This document shows positions 50,521 to 61,165 of a DNA stretch of 64,000 nt, in pieces. Position numbers and translations under genes: made by a program. Position 1 is the stretch's first letter. Each line of letters starts with the position of its first letter. The stretch spans positions 124,001 through 188,000 of the forward strand of contig JALOAI010000006.1 of the NCBI GenBank assembly GCA_023228945.1. Direction: 5' to 3'. This DNA comes from Pigmentiphaga sp. (lineage in GTDB: Bacteria; Pseudomonadota; Gammaproteobacteria; Burkholderiales; Burkholderiaceae_B). The notes beneath the pieces were generated by a model that saw only the letters and a list, made by a program, of their open reading frames with translations, was not told the origin of the DNA and did not search any database.

Positions 50521-51624
50521 ATGACCCGTCAACGGCGCCACTCCCGCCACCCAAGCGCCGCCGCGGCCGGCGGCGTACCCGACCCAGCGAACAGCACCGT
50601 CCGGGCTTCCCGCGGCTCCTGGGCGCTGGTCGTCGGCAGCCTGATGCTGGGCTTGGTTTGCGTCGCGCTGTCGCTGCACGCGGCCACCGAGCCCCCCCCC
50701 GCCCCTGGCGCCTTGCCCCCCCAGGCCGCCGCCACGCCCCTGGGCAAGCTCGACGCCGCCGCTACTCTCGCCGAGGGCGAACAAGCCGCGGGGCCGCCCA
50801 CCAGCAGCCTCACCCAGGTCGAGCCTGACACCGAGATCACCCCGGAAGAGCCGGCGGAGCCTCGCGGCGAAGCGGTCTCGGCCACACCGCCCGAAACCAT
50901 TGCTAGCTCGGACGCCGCCGCCCAAGAACCTCCCTCTCCTTCCTGGCACCAAGCTCTCTGGCACGAGCTGCAAACCACCGTGCAGCGCGAACACACGGCG
51001 ATCGAGCAAGTCGACCAGCAGCAAAAGGAACTAGAGGGCCTGCGCGCCGAGCAAGCGCGCCTGGCGGCCGAGCTGGCCACCAGCCAGCAAGCGCATCGGC
51101 TCGCCCTCAGCCAACTGACCGTGGCCGAAACCACCCGCGAACATCTCGCCACCGAGCTGGCCCAGGCCCAGGCCGAAGTCTCCCGCCTGCGGCAGAGCGT
51201 GGCGTTCTACGAGCGCGTCATCCCCGCCACTGGCGAGAGCAGCCGGATCCAGATTCGTTCGGCCGAAGTCTATCCGCTTGGCAACAATCTGCTGCAGTAC
51301 CGGGTGTTGGTGATGCGCAACCGGAGCGCCAACGATTTCTTCCAGGGTGAGTTACGTTTCGTCGCCACTGGCGAGCAAGACGGCAGCAGTGCTACCATAC
51401 CCCTTGAAAGATTGAGTCTTGCCCCCACTTCGGAGGCAGGAGCCAATCCCCCACCGGCCGAGAACGCCGCGCCCGGCCTTCGCTTCCAGCAGTATCAGCG
51501 AGCCACCGGACTGTTGGCCATCCCGCCGGGTTTTACGCCGGCCACCATTACCGTACGCGTACTCGAAGGCAAGGCCATCAGGGCCGAGCACACCGTTACG
51601 TTGGCCCAGGAGTCACTCACATGA
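50521..51624 (+). CDS. DUF6776-like membrane-anchored coiled-coil protein
   Basis: A 367-residue protein without a known function. One transmembrane helix lies at about 33-54 (WALVVGSLMLGLVCVALSL), followed by a Pro/Ala/Glu-rich linker (55-145), a coiled coil at 150-215 (QKELEGLRAEQARLAAELATS) and a C-terminal beta-rich domain (about 225-360) with SAEVYPLGNNLLQYRVLVMRN. The topology suggests an inner-membrane protein with its bulk in the periplasm. It lies between argC and erpA and overlaps erpA by 4 nt. The DUF name is assigned from memory of the family and is tentative. Confidence 0.75.
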   Translation: MTRQRRHSRHPSAAAAGGVPDPANSTVRASRGSWALVVGSLMLGLVCVALSLHAATEPPPAPGALPPQAAATPLGKLDAAATLAEGEQAAGPPTSSLTQVEPDTEITPEEPAEPRGEAVSATPPETIASSDAAAQEPPSPSWHQALWHELQTTVQREHTAIEQVDQQQKELEGLRAEQARLAAELATSQQAHRLALSQLTVAETTREHLATELAQAQAEVSRLRQSVAFYERVIPATGESSRIQIRSAEVYPLGNNLLQYRVLVMRNRSANDFFQGELRFVATGEQDGSSATIPLERLSLAPTSEAGANPPPAENAAPGLRFQQYQRATGLLAIPPGFTPATITVRVLEGKAIRAEHTVTLAQESLT

Positions 51625-51989
51625 ATGCTATCGTCGAAAGCGTCAACCTCGACGCCCCCCCCGTCCCTCTCGTCTTTACCGATTCGGCCGCCAACAAGGT
51701 CAAGGATCTCGTCATCGAAGAAGGCAATCCCGAGCTCAAGCTGCGGGTCTTCGTGCAAGGTGGCGGCTGCTCGGGCTTCCAATACGGGTTCACCTTCGAT
51801 GAGGTCGTCAACGACGACGACACCCAACTGGACAAAAACGGTGTCCAGTTGCTGATCGATCCCATGAGCCTGCAATACCTGGCCGGTGCCGAGATCGACT
51901 ACAAAGAAGATCTGCAAGGGGCGCAGTTCGTCATTCGCAACCCCAACGCCGCCAGCACCTGCGGCTGCGGCTCATCGTTCACGATCTAA
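51621..51989 (+). CDS. erpA: Iron-sulfur cluster insertion protein ErpA
   Basis: A 122-residue A-type Fe-S carrier that delivers 4Fe-4S clusters to target enzymes. Three ligand cysteines are visible, in GGGCSGFQYGF and the terminal TCGCGSSF. DSAANKVKDLVIEEGNPELKLRVFV is the usual core. Its ATG overlaps the upstream stop (ATGA). IscA or SufA are possible alternatives, but length and genomic context favour ErpA. Confidence 0.93.
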   Translation: MNAIVESVNLDAPPVPLVFTDSAANKVKDLVIEEGNPELKLRVFVQGGGCSGFQYGFTFDEVVNDDDTQLDKNGVQLLIDPMSLQYLAGAEIDYKEDLQGAQFVIRNPNAASTCGCGSSFTI

Positions 51990-52140
51990 GCCCCCCTCCT
52001 TCCGCCCTGGCCACCGGCCGCCCTCCTGCCGCCTCTCGCGGCGGGCCGGCGGCCGATTGCTTGCGGCCACTACGCCACGCCGGCGCCTCCTCCACTTCCG
52101 GTTTTCCGGTCCGGCGCGCTTGTCGCCACCGGTTCTGCCA

Positions 52141-53997
<1,857 letters not shown>

Positions 53998-54052
53998 GCG
54001 GCAGCGCCGGCTCCCTGCGTTTTCCAGGAAGCCCGTTGCGCCATCCATCTGG

Positions 54053-55249
54053 TCATGAATGCCCGAGTGGGCCTCGAGGTCCGGCGTGAGGCAGCTCGGC
54101 CTCAAACCCATGGCGCGCCGCCAAGATCGAACGATCGACCTGTCCAATCGCGGTGCGGCCGCAGAAACCCATGGTCAGCTGGAGTTCCTGGTGAAGGATC
54201 TCCAGGGCGCGACGCACCCCTGCCTCGCCCTCGGCGGCCAAGCCGTACAACATGGCACGGCCGATATGGACTCCTTGGCAACCCAGCGCCAGGGCCCTCA
54301 GGACATCCTGGCCGCAACGTACTCCACCGTCCAGATGAATCTCGATCCGGTCGCCCACCGCGTCGACGATGGCCGGCAAGGCCGCAATGCTCGATAAGGC
54401 GCCATCCAGCTGGCGCCCCCCATGATTGGAGACGATCAAAGCATCCGCGCCCGCCCGCGCCGCCAGCTCGGCGTCTTCGGCCGTCATGATGCCCTTGAGG
54501 ATCAGCTTGCCGGGCCAGCGCTCCTTGATCCAGGCGATATCAGACCAATCCAGGCCAGGGTCGAACTGCTGTGCGATCCAGGCGGATAAGGACCCCAGGT
54601 CGTCCACTCCATCGACGTGGCCGTGGATGTTGCCGAAGCGGTGCCGCCGTGTCCCCAACATCTGGAGACACCATCGAGGATGGCTTACCAGATCCCAGGC
54701 CGTGCGCCATCCGAGTCGGGGTGGCACCGATAAACCATTGCGAATGTCTTGGTGACGCTGGCCCTGAACCTGCAGATCCAGGGTGAGCACCAGCGCCGAG
54801 CAACCTGCCTGCGCAGCCCGCCCAAGCAGGCGCTCCATGAACGCCCGATCCCGCATGAAGTAGAGCTGGAACCAAAAGGGATGGTGATCCGTCGCCTCCG
54901 CTACGTCCTCGATCGAGCAGACGCTCATGGTGGACAGCGTAAACGGTATGCCGAAATCCCGTGCCGCACGCGCGGCGTGGATCTCCCCATCAGCATGGAG
55001 CATCCCGGCCAATCCCGTTGGGGCGATGGCCACGGGCATGGCCGCAGGCCAGCCCAGCAAATCCGTCTTGGTACTGCGGTGTTCGATATCTATCGCGACC
55101 CGTTGCCGAAATGACAGTGCGCCAAAGTCATCGGTGTTGTCCCGGTAGGTGGCGCCCGTCCACGACCCCGCGTCCACGTAATCGTAGAACATCCGGGGCA
55201 CGCGGCGGCGCGCCCGTTGCCGCAAGTCTTCAATCGTTAAAGCGTGCAT
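54053..55249 (-). CDS. FMN-dependent alpha-hydroxy-acid dehydrogenase/oxidase (LldD/glycolate oxidase family)
   Basis: A 398-residue flavoenzyme oxidising an L-2-hydroxy acid such as lactate or mandelate to the 2-oxo acid. Active-site residues of the family are visible: Tyr24 in FYDYVDAG, Tyr130 in FQLYF and His276 with Arg279 in SNHGGRQLDG. PTGLAGMLHADGE and LDGGVRCGQDVLRALALG are also typical. It starts divergently from the GntR gene across an AT-rich region with a 17-bp inverted repeat. Its stop is 10 bp from the end of repeat U, so it closes the left end of the island. Confidence 0.93.
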   Translation of the reverse strand: MHALTIEDLRQRARRRVPRMFYDYVDAGSWTGATYRDNTDDFGALSFRQRVAIDIEHRSTKTDLLGWPAAMPVAIAPTGLAGMLHADGEIHAARAARDFGIPFTLSTMSVCSIEDVAEATDHHPFWFQLYFMRDRAFMERLLGRAAQAGCSALVLTLDLQVQGQRHQDIRNGLSVPPRLGWRTAWDLVSHPRWCLQMLGTRRHRFGNIHGHVDGVDDLGSLSAWIAQQFDPGLDWSDIAWIKERWPGKLILKGIMTAEDAELAARAGADALIVSNHGGRQLDGALSSIAALPAIVDAVGDRIEIHLDGGVRCGQDVLRALALGCQGVHIGRAMLYGLAAEGEAGVRRALEILHQELQLTMGFCGRTAIGQVDRSILAARHGFEAELPHAGPRGPLGHS

Positions 55250-55321
55250 GTCATTCCCATGAGAAGAGCCCGCGATCCAGGCTGTCGCGCATGGTGCGGG
55301 CCTTGGCCATACTTTTCAGGA

Positions 55322-55338
55322 AGAATGATATAACAAAA
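55322..55338. repeat. Inverted repeat arm, left
   Basis: AGAATGATATAACAAAA, perfectly inverted at 55451-55467. It lies 72 bp upstream of the hydroxy-acid dehydrogenase start. It may be an operator of the adjacent GntR regulator or the end of a small AT-rich insertion. Confidence 0.9.
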
Positions 55339-55450
55339 TAGAAACTACTCTATATTTAATATATAAATATCTCAAATAATAAGATTTATATATTTATTAT
55401 CAGAGAAAACCCTAGTAAATGACGCGATAAACGGCAAATATCATGGCATT

Positions 55451-55467
55451 TTTTGTTATATCATTCT
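55451..55467. repeat. Inverted repeat arm, right
   Basis: TTTTGTTATATCATTCT, the exact reverse complement of 55322-55338. The arms are 112 bp apart and enclose very AT-rich DNA (long TATA, ATAAT runs). This arm lies about 100 bp upstream of the GntR gene. Confidence 0.9.
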
Positions 55468-55567
55468 GTCGCCAGCCTGATGAATAGTCAGAGAGATCGC
55501 GAAAGATAGCGGCATATTAAAGCTATCCCTTTGGAAATCCTGGGCAAAACCCCCCGTGGAACATCTG

Positions 55568-56281
55568 ATGACAAGCCAAAAAGAAGCACCCGATATATCA
55601 ACCCTTGACCACGACGAGATCGATGCGGCCCGCAGTTCCAACCTGCATGAAGCCACATACGCCAAGCTCAAGGAAGCGCTGATGGACGGCACCTTCCAGC
55701 CGGGCCATACCTTCACCATTCGTGGCCTGGCGTCGGTCTTCGGCACCAGTGTCATGCCGGTCCGCGATGCTCTGAAGCAGCTGGTCGCGGAGCGTGCCCT
55801 CGAACTCCTGCCCAACCGCTCCGTGGCGCTGCCCCTCATGACCCGGACCCGCTTTCAAGAGATCCTGCAGATCCGGCTCAGCCTGGAATCCATGATCGCC
55901 ACTCGCGCCACGCCCCACGTCACTCCCGAGACGATCGAGGCGATGCGCCTGGATCACGAGCACATGTGTCTGGCGGTCAAAACCGGCGATACGGCCGCTT
56001 ATCTCACCGCCAACCGCAGCTTTCATTTTCGGCTTTATCGCAGTGCCAACGGCACAGTCACGCTGCCGATCATCGAAAGCATGTGGATGCAGGTCGGCCC
56101 CTATATCAGCCAGGTCTTCTCCGCCCACGGCCGCGCCACCGATACGGTAGACCATCACCACAACGCCGTGCTCAAGGCCTTGCGACGCGGCGACGCCAGC
56201 GCCGCGGGTCAGGCCATCTGGAACGACCTCGCCGACGCCGCCGACGCCATCCTTACCGCCAATTGGTTCTCTCGGGATTGA
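55568..56281 (+). CDS. GntR-family regulator, FCD (FadR) type
   Basis: A 237-residue regulator. The N-terminal winged helix (about 25-90) shows YAKLKEALMDGTFQPGHTFTIRGLASVFG and TSVMPVRDALKQL. The C-terminal all-helical FCD domain (about 98-230) carries the metal-binding histidines in FHFRLYR and DHHHNAVLKAL. The ATG at 55568 is preferred over the GTG at 55556; no clear SD is seen for either. First gene of the plus-strand catabolic cluster and divergent from the hydroxy-acid dehydrogenase, so it probably represses both units through the inverted repeats. Effector unknown. Confidence 0.92.
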   Translation: MTSQKEAPDISTLDHDEIDAARSSNLHEATYAKLKEALMDGTFQPGHTFTIRGLASVFGTSVMPVRDALKQLVAERALELLPNRSVALPLMTRTRFQEILQIRLSLESMIATRATPHVTPETIEAMRLDHEHMCLAVKTGDTAAYLTANRSFHFRLYRSANGTVTLPIIESMWMQVGPYISQVFSAHGRATDTVDHHHNAVLKALRRGDASAAGQAIWNDLADAADAILTANWFSRD

Positions 56282-56285
56282 CGCC

Positions 56286-57050
56286 ATGTCTTCGTCTTTC
56301 AAAACGGCATTGATCACCGGGGCCGCCCGCGGTATCGGTGCCGCCACCGCCCTGGCGCTCGCCTCGCGCGGCATTACCGTCGTGTTGACTGCCCGCTCCG
56401 CGGCGGCGTGCCGCGACGTTGCGGAACGCATTCAGGCCAATGGCGGCCGTTGCCACGTCACGGCCTGTGATGTTGCCGACTACCCTTCCGTCGTGGCCGC
56501 GGTAGAAGCCGCCGTGGCCTATGGTGGCGGACTGGACATCATCGTCAACAATGCGGGGCAAATACAACCTATCGGCCTGCTGCATACGACCGACCCCGCC
56601 CAGTGGACACACGCGATCCACACCAATCTTGTCGGCGCCTATCACGTCATCCATGCGGCTTTGCCCTGGCTGCAAAAAAGCGCACACGCCGCCATCGTCA
56701 ACCTCTCGACCGGCGGCGCCCACACGCCCCGACTCACCTGGTCGTCCTATTGCAGCGCGAAGGCGGGGCTGGCCATGCTGACCCGCTGCGTTGCCGACGA
56801 GTATGCAGACCGAGATGTGGCGGTCTATGGCCTGCAGCCCGGCCTCGTCGATACCGGCATGCAAGCCACCATTCGCGCCGCTGGCACGAATGCCATCAGT
56901 CGCATCCCGCGGTCGGAACTCGACCCTCCCGAAAAATCGGCCGCCGTGATCGCCTGGCTTGCCGACCAGCGCCCCACCGACCTGCGCGGCCTCGACCTCA
57001 GCGCCACCGACGCTGCACTCCTGCAACGCAGCCAAGCCTCCACTCTTTGA
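56286..57050 (+). CDS. Short-chain dehydrogenase/reductase
   Basis: A 254-residue classical SDR. Cofactor motif TGAARGIG at 11-18, NNAG at 88-91 and the catalytic Ser141, Tyr155 and Lys159 (SSYCSAK) are all intact. It lies 4 bp after the GntR gene and 12 bp before the BKACE gene, within the operon. It would reduce or oxidise a hydroxy/keto intermediate of the unknown pathway; the basic Arg36-Arg residues suggest possible NADP preference, weak evidence. Confidence 0.93.
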   Translation: MSSSFKTALITGAARGIGAATALALASRGITVVLTARSAAACRDVAERIQANGGRCHVTACDVADYPSVVAAVEAAVAYGGGLDIIVNNAGQIQPIGLLHTTDPAQWTHAIHTNLVGAYHVIHAALPWLQKSAHAAIVNLSTGGAHTPRLTWSSYCSAKAGLAMLTRCVADEYADRDVAVYGLQPGLVDTGMQATIRAAGTNAISRIPRSELDPPEKSAAVIAWLADQRPTDLRGLDLSATDAALLQRSQASTL

Positions 57051-57062
57051 TCAGGGATCGCC

Positions 57063-57992
57063 GTGAAATCTCCAAAAGTCATTATTACCTGCGCAGTCAC
57101 GGGTTCCATTCATACCCCCAGCATGTCAGAGAGCTTGCCGATCACTCCCGATGAAATCGCACAGGCGTCGATCGAGGCGGCCCAGGCCGGCGCGGCCATC
57201 GTCCACCTCCATGCCCGCGATGCCGCCAACGGACAGCCTGTCCAAACGCCCGAGGCGTTCAGTGCCTTCCTGCCCCGAATCCAGGCCGAGTGCGCGGCCA
57301 TCGTCAACATCACCACCGGCGGCGCGCCGACCATGCCGGTGGAGGAACGCCTGCAGCCCGCGCTCAAGCTCAAGCCCGAGCTGGCCTCGCTGAACCTCGG
57401 CTCGATCAATTTCGGCCTGTATGAAATGTTGGATCGTTATCAATCCTTCAAGTTCGATTGGGAGAAGCCCTACCTCGCCGAGAGCGACGACCGGGTGTTC
57501 AAAAACACCTTCCGCGACATCGCCTACATCCTGTCCTCCTGCCGCGAGAATGGCACGCGGTTCGAGTTTGAATGCTATGACATCGCCCACCTCTACACCG
57601 CGGCGCACTTCCTGGAACGCAAGCTGATCGAGCCGCCGCTTTTCATCCAGTCGGTGTTCGGCATCCGGGGCGGCATCGGCACGCATCACGAAGACGTCAG
57701 TCATATGCGCCGCACGGCGGACCGCCTGTTCGGCAATGACTACATCTGGTCGGTCCTCGGAACGGGCCGGGCCCAGATGCCGATCGCCACCCAGGCGGCC
57801 GTGATGGGCGGCAACGTCCGCGTCGGGCTGGAAGACAGCCTCTGGATCGGCCGGGGCAAGGCGGCACGCAGTAACGCCGAGCAAGTTGCCAAAATCCGCC
57901 GCATCCTCGAAGAACTCAGCTTCGAGATCGCCAGCCCGGCCGAGGCACGGGAGCTCTTGCACTTGAAGGGTGCCGAGCACACGGCCTTTTGA
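57063..57992 (+). CDS. Beta-keto acid cleavage enzyme (BKACE, DUF849)
   Basis: A 309-residue TIM-barrel zinc enzyme of the BKACE/Kce family, which condenses a beta-keto acid with acetyl-CoA and cleaves it to acetoacetate and a new CoA ester. Zinc ligands include His48 and His50 in VHLHARD; IITCAVTGS at the N-terminus, NITTGG near 87 and the C-terminal VRVGLEDSLWIGRG are family motifs. The start is GTG 57063. Within the operon it suggests that a beta-keto acid is formed upstream in the pathway. Individual substrates of this family vary widely. Confidence 0.92.
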   Translation: MKSPKVIITCAVTGSIHTPSMSESLPITPDEIAQASIEAAQAGAAIVHLHARDAANGQPVQTPEAFSAFLPRIQAECAAIVNITTGGAPTMPVEERLQPALKLKPELASLNLGSINFGLYEMLDRYQSFKFDWEKPYLAESDDRVFKNTFRDIAYILSSCRENGTRFEFECYDIAHLYTAAHFLERKLIEPPLFIQSVFGIRGGIGTHHEDVSHMRRTADRLFGNDYIWSVLGTGRAQMPIATQAAVMGGNVRVGLEDSLWIGRGKAARSNAEQVAKIRRILEELSFEIASPAEARELLHLKGAEHTAF

Positions 57993-58042
57993 CCTCATCG
58001 CCGCTTTCCATCCATTTTCCGATACTGATTCCTGGAGTCGTC

Positions 58043-59236
58043 ATGAGTTCGCAGACTCAAGCCCATCATCACCTGCAAAAACTGAACCTCCTTACCCAGA
58101 CCGGCGCCGACACCGATATGGGCCGCCTGCTGCGCCAGTTCTGGCACCCCATTGCGCTGGCCAAGGATCTGGACGCCGGCCAAGCCATGCCCGTGCGCAT
58201 CCTGAACGAGGAACTCACCCTTTACCGCGGCGACAGCGGCCGCCCCTATCTCGTCGGTGGCCGTTGCCGCCATCGGCAAACCGTACTGCATACCGGGTGG
58301 GTACAAGGGGAGCGAATTCGCTGTATGTATCACGGCTGGCAGTTTGCCGGGGATGGCAGATGCACCGAACGCCCCGCGGAGCAAGAAACCACGCCGCCGG
58401 CAATCGCCAACATTGCCGCGCATGCCGTCCATGAGTACGGCGGCCTGATTTTTGCCTGGCTGGGTGAAGGCGAGGCACCCGAGTTCAACCTGCCGCGCAA
58501 GGACTGCCTGGAGAAGGACGGTGTGATCGTGGTCGCCACCAAAGAGTCCTGGCGCATCAATTGGTTCCAGCAAATCGAGAACTCGCTAGACGCCACCCAC
58601 GTCAGCTTCGTCCATCAAACGCTGCGCGTGGCCTCGTTTGGCGAGATGGTCACCAACGCGATCCCCGAATTGTCGTACTCCGAGACGGAAGCGGGCATCG
58701 AGCAAACCGCGCGGCGCGGCCCTGGCAACGTGCGCAAAAGCAACTGGACTTTCCCCAACAACAACCACGTGGTGGTTCCAGGTCTTGCCAAAGACGATCC
58801 CTGGATCGACTTCGTCATCTGGATGGTCCCGGCGGACGATGAGCATAGTACGCGCTTTACTCTCTACGCCTTCAAGCCCGAGAACGACGAGCAGAAGCAG
58901 CGCTTCCTCGGCCAGTTCGAAAAGTACGGTCAATACAACGCCGACGATCACTATGACGAGCTTTTTCACCATCGTCGGGGACCCGTCGAAGGCGATGTGA
59001 TCGGCCTGATCTCCGCGCAGGATTATCTCGCGCAACGGGGCCAAGGCATCATCGCCGACCGGTCTCTCGAACTGCTGGGCAGATCCGATCTCGGGATCAT
59101 GACGCTGCGCCGTATTTTCTGGCGCGAAATGCAAGCGCTGCGCGACAAGCAGCCAATCAAGGCATGGCGCAAGCGAGAGCTTCCGCTCGAACTGCCCACG
59201 CAACCCGGAAAGCAGGAAGCGACGCTCGCCGAATAA
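58043..59236 (+). CDS. Rieske [2Fe-2S] aromatic ring-hydroxylating oxygenase / O-demethylase-type subunit
   Basis: A 397-residue oxygenase component. Rieske cluster ligands Cys75, His77, Cys94 and His97 (CRHRQ and CMYHGWQF) are present; the first box has Gln instead of the common Gly after HR. Mononuclear iron residues His186 and His191 are in DATHVSFVH, with bridging Asp183. The single-subunit size resembles VanA- or phenoxybenzoate-dioxygenase-like enzymes. No ferredoxin or reductase gene is in the cluster, so electrons must come from elsewhere. The ATG at 58043 has GGAG at 58034-58037. Confidence 0.93.
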   Translation: MSSQTQAHHHLQKLNLLTQTGADTDMGRLLRQFWHPIALAKDLDAGQAMPVRILNEELTLYRGDSGRPYLVGGRCRHRQTVLHTGWVQGERIRCMYHGWQFAGDGRCTERPAEQETTPPAIANIAAHAVHEYGGLIFAWLGEGEAPEFNLPRKDCLEKDGVIVVATKESWRINWFQQIENSLDATHVSFVHQTLRVASFGEMVTNAIPELSYSETEAGIEQTARRGPGNVRKSNWTFPNNNHVVVPGLAKDDPWIDFVIWMVPADDEHSTRFTLYAFKPENDEQKQRFLGQFEKYGQYNADDHYDELFHHRRGPVEGDVIGLISAQDYLAQRGQGIIADRSLELLGRSDLGIMTLRRIFWREMQALRDKQPIKAWRKRELPLELPTQPGKQEATLAE

Positions 59237-59289
59237 CGGCTGCGGAACCACCTGCCTCAGCATCAAACCGATAAACAGGAGACAAAGTC

Positions 59290-60258
59290 ATGCAACTTCC
59301 ACGCCTTAGCCAGTTCACCCTTCTACTGGCCCTGACCATGGCCGCTCACGCCCCGGCGCAAGCCAACACCTATCCGGCCAAGCCGATTACTTTGGTCGTC
59401 CCCTACACCGTAGGAGGCGGCACCGATGTTCTGGCGCGGCTTGCGGCACAAGAACTCTCCGCCTCGCTGGGGCAAACCGTCATTGTGATGAACCGTCCGG
59501 GAGTCGATGGCATCGTCGGAACGGACTCCGTCGCCAAGGCAGCACCCGATGGCTACACCTTATTGGTCGGACCTTCCGGCCCCATGACCATCAATCCCGC
59601 CTTGTACAAGTCGCTGCCGTACTCGATGGACGACTTCATTCCCATCTCCAACATTGGCCGTCTGCCGTTCTTCGTGACCGTACCGGCCAAGCTCCCGGTC
59701 GACTCGCTCAGCGAACTGGTCGAGTACGCCAAACAGAAACCTGACGATGTCACGTATGCCTCCAGCGCCACGCCCTTCCGCCTCGCGACGGAACTGCTAA
59801 AACAGGAAACAGGCACCGAATTTCTGGCCATACCTTACAAAAGCAGCGCGGAATCGGTCAATGCCGTCGTGTCGGGACTCGTCACTATGACCATCGCCGA
59901 CGCCCCTCCCGTCGTCGGCATGGCACGCGGCAACAAGCTGAAAGTGCTGGCCTATACCAACGACACTCGCAGCAAGTCGCTGCCGGATGTTCCGACCACG
60001 GCGGAAGCCGGTTACCCGAATCTCCAGGCAGCGACATTTGTAGGTCTTTTTGCGCCCACCGGAACACCGCAGGAGATCGTCGACAAGCTGCAGAATGTCA
60101 TCCAGCAGGCGGTACGAAAACCCGAAATGCAGGAGCGATTCTTGATGATCGGTGTGGAGCCAGTGGGCAGCAGCTCCGCGGAGTTCGCCGAAGAGGTCAA
60201 GTCTTACGCCCAGCGGTGGGCCAGGGTTGCCGAAGCCGCCAATATTCAACCTCAGTGA
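59290..60258 (+). CDS. Tripartite tricarboxylate transporter receptor (Bug family)
   Basis: A 322-residue periplasmic receptor with a signal peptide of about 25 residues (PAQA-N). Motifs: YPAKPITLVVPYTVGGGTDVLARLA, VIVMNRPGVDGIVGT, PDGYTLLVG and LFAPTGTPQEIVDKL. The usual ENRPGA is MNRPGV here. AGGAGA precedes the ATG at 59290. It follows the Rieske gene by 53 bp and is presumably the uptake receptor for the island's substrate, probably an aromatic or heteroaromatic acid. Confidence 0.95.
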   Translation: MQLPRLSQFTLLLALTMAAHAPAQANTYPAKPITLVVPYTVGGGTDVLARLAAQELSASLGQTVIVMNRPGVDGIVGTDSVAKAAPDGYTLLVGPSGPMTINPALYKSLPYSMDDFIPISNIGRLPFFVTVPAKLPVDSLSELVEYAKQKPDDVTYASSATPFRLATELLKQETGTEFLAIPYKSSAESVNAVVSGLVTMTIADAPPVVGMARGNKLKVLAYTNDTRSKSLPDVPTTAEAGYPNLQAATFVGLFAPTGTPQEIVDKLQNVIQQAVRKPEMQERFLMIGVEPVGSSSAEFAEEVKSYAQRWARVAEAANIQPQ

Positions 60259-60316
60259 TCATCGCCGCCGCGGCTCACGATTCCCAGCCGTGGCGGCACG
60301 TTCGATATACTCGCTC

Positions 60317-61126
60317 ATGAACCCATTCATCAACACGATTGTCTCTCGACCCAAGAATACGTTTCCTCTGGGCAGTTTCATCCTCTCGGCCAGTCCGATC
60401 ATCGCCGAAGCCATGGGCCTGACCGACTTCGACTGGTTGATCATCGACGGCGAGCACTCCCCTGTGGATCTGCGGGACATCGCTGCCATGCTGCAAGCGG
60501 TCGGCTCCACGCCCGCCTGGCCCGTGGTCCGGCTTCCCTGGAACGACGCTGTGATAGTCAAGCGCGTGATGGACGCCGGCGCCACGACCCTGATGTTTCC
60601 ATTTATTCAATCCGCCGCCGAGGCGCGGCAGGCCGTCATGGCAACCCGCTACCCTCCCGACGGGATTCGCGGCATGGCCGGACTGAGCCGGGCCTCGCGC
60701 TTTGGCGCCATCCCCGAGTATTTCGCCAGGGCCAACGATTCCGTTGGAGTCATCGTACAACTGGAGTCCAGGCAAGCGCTCGACAACCTCGACGCCATCT
60801 CGGCGATCGAAGGCGTCGACGCGATTTTTCTGGGCCCCACAGATCTTGCCGGCGCCATGGGGCATGGCGGTCGGGGCGACCACCCCGAAGTCCAAACGCT
60901 GTTGGCGGCCACCGCCCATCGCTGCCGCTCCTTGGGGATTCCCGTCGGTACCGTAGCGGCGAATCCAGCGGCTGCCTTGCGACTTCGCGATGCAGGCTTT
61001 GATTTCATCGCGATCAGCTCCGACCTCGGCTTGATGCTGGGCCAGGCCAGGCAATATGCCGCGGCGTTCCGGGGATCTCGCGCCGAGGCTCCCGGGCCAT
61101 CGCCCACCGCGAACAGCCCGTACTGA
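60317..61126 (+). CDS. HpcH/HpaI-family class II aldolase
   Basis: A 269-residue metal-dependent aldolase (4-hydroxy-2-oxoheptanedioate aldolase type) cleaving 4-hydroxy-2-oxo acids to pyruvate and an aldehyde. Visible residues: His47 in GEHSPVD, Arg72 in VRLPWND, metal ligands Glu150 in VQLES and Asp176 in GPTDLAGAMG. It lies 58 bp after the Bug gene. Its product pyruvate makes it the likely last step of ring degradation, with the alpha-hydroxy-acid oxidase and BKACE handling other branches. Confidence 0.92.
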   Translation: MNPFINTIVSRPKNTFPLGSFILSASPIIAEAMGLTDFDWLIIDGEHSPVDLRDIAAMLQAVGSTPAWPVVRLPWNDAVIVKRVMDAGATTLMFPFIQSAAEARQAVMATRYPPDGIRGMAGLSRASRFGAIPEYFARANDSVGVIVQLESRQALDNLDAISAIEGVDAIFLGPTDLAGAMGHGGRGDHPEVQTLLAATAHRCRSLGIPVGTVAANPAAALRLRDAGFDFIAISSDLGLMLGQARQYAAAFRGSRAEAPGPSPTANSPY

Positions 61127-61165
61127 ACCTCGCGACGGGCCACGGCCAGCTTGGCCCTCCAGGTC

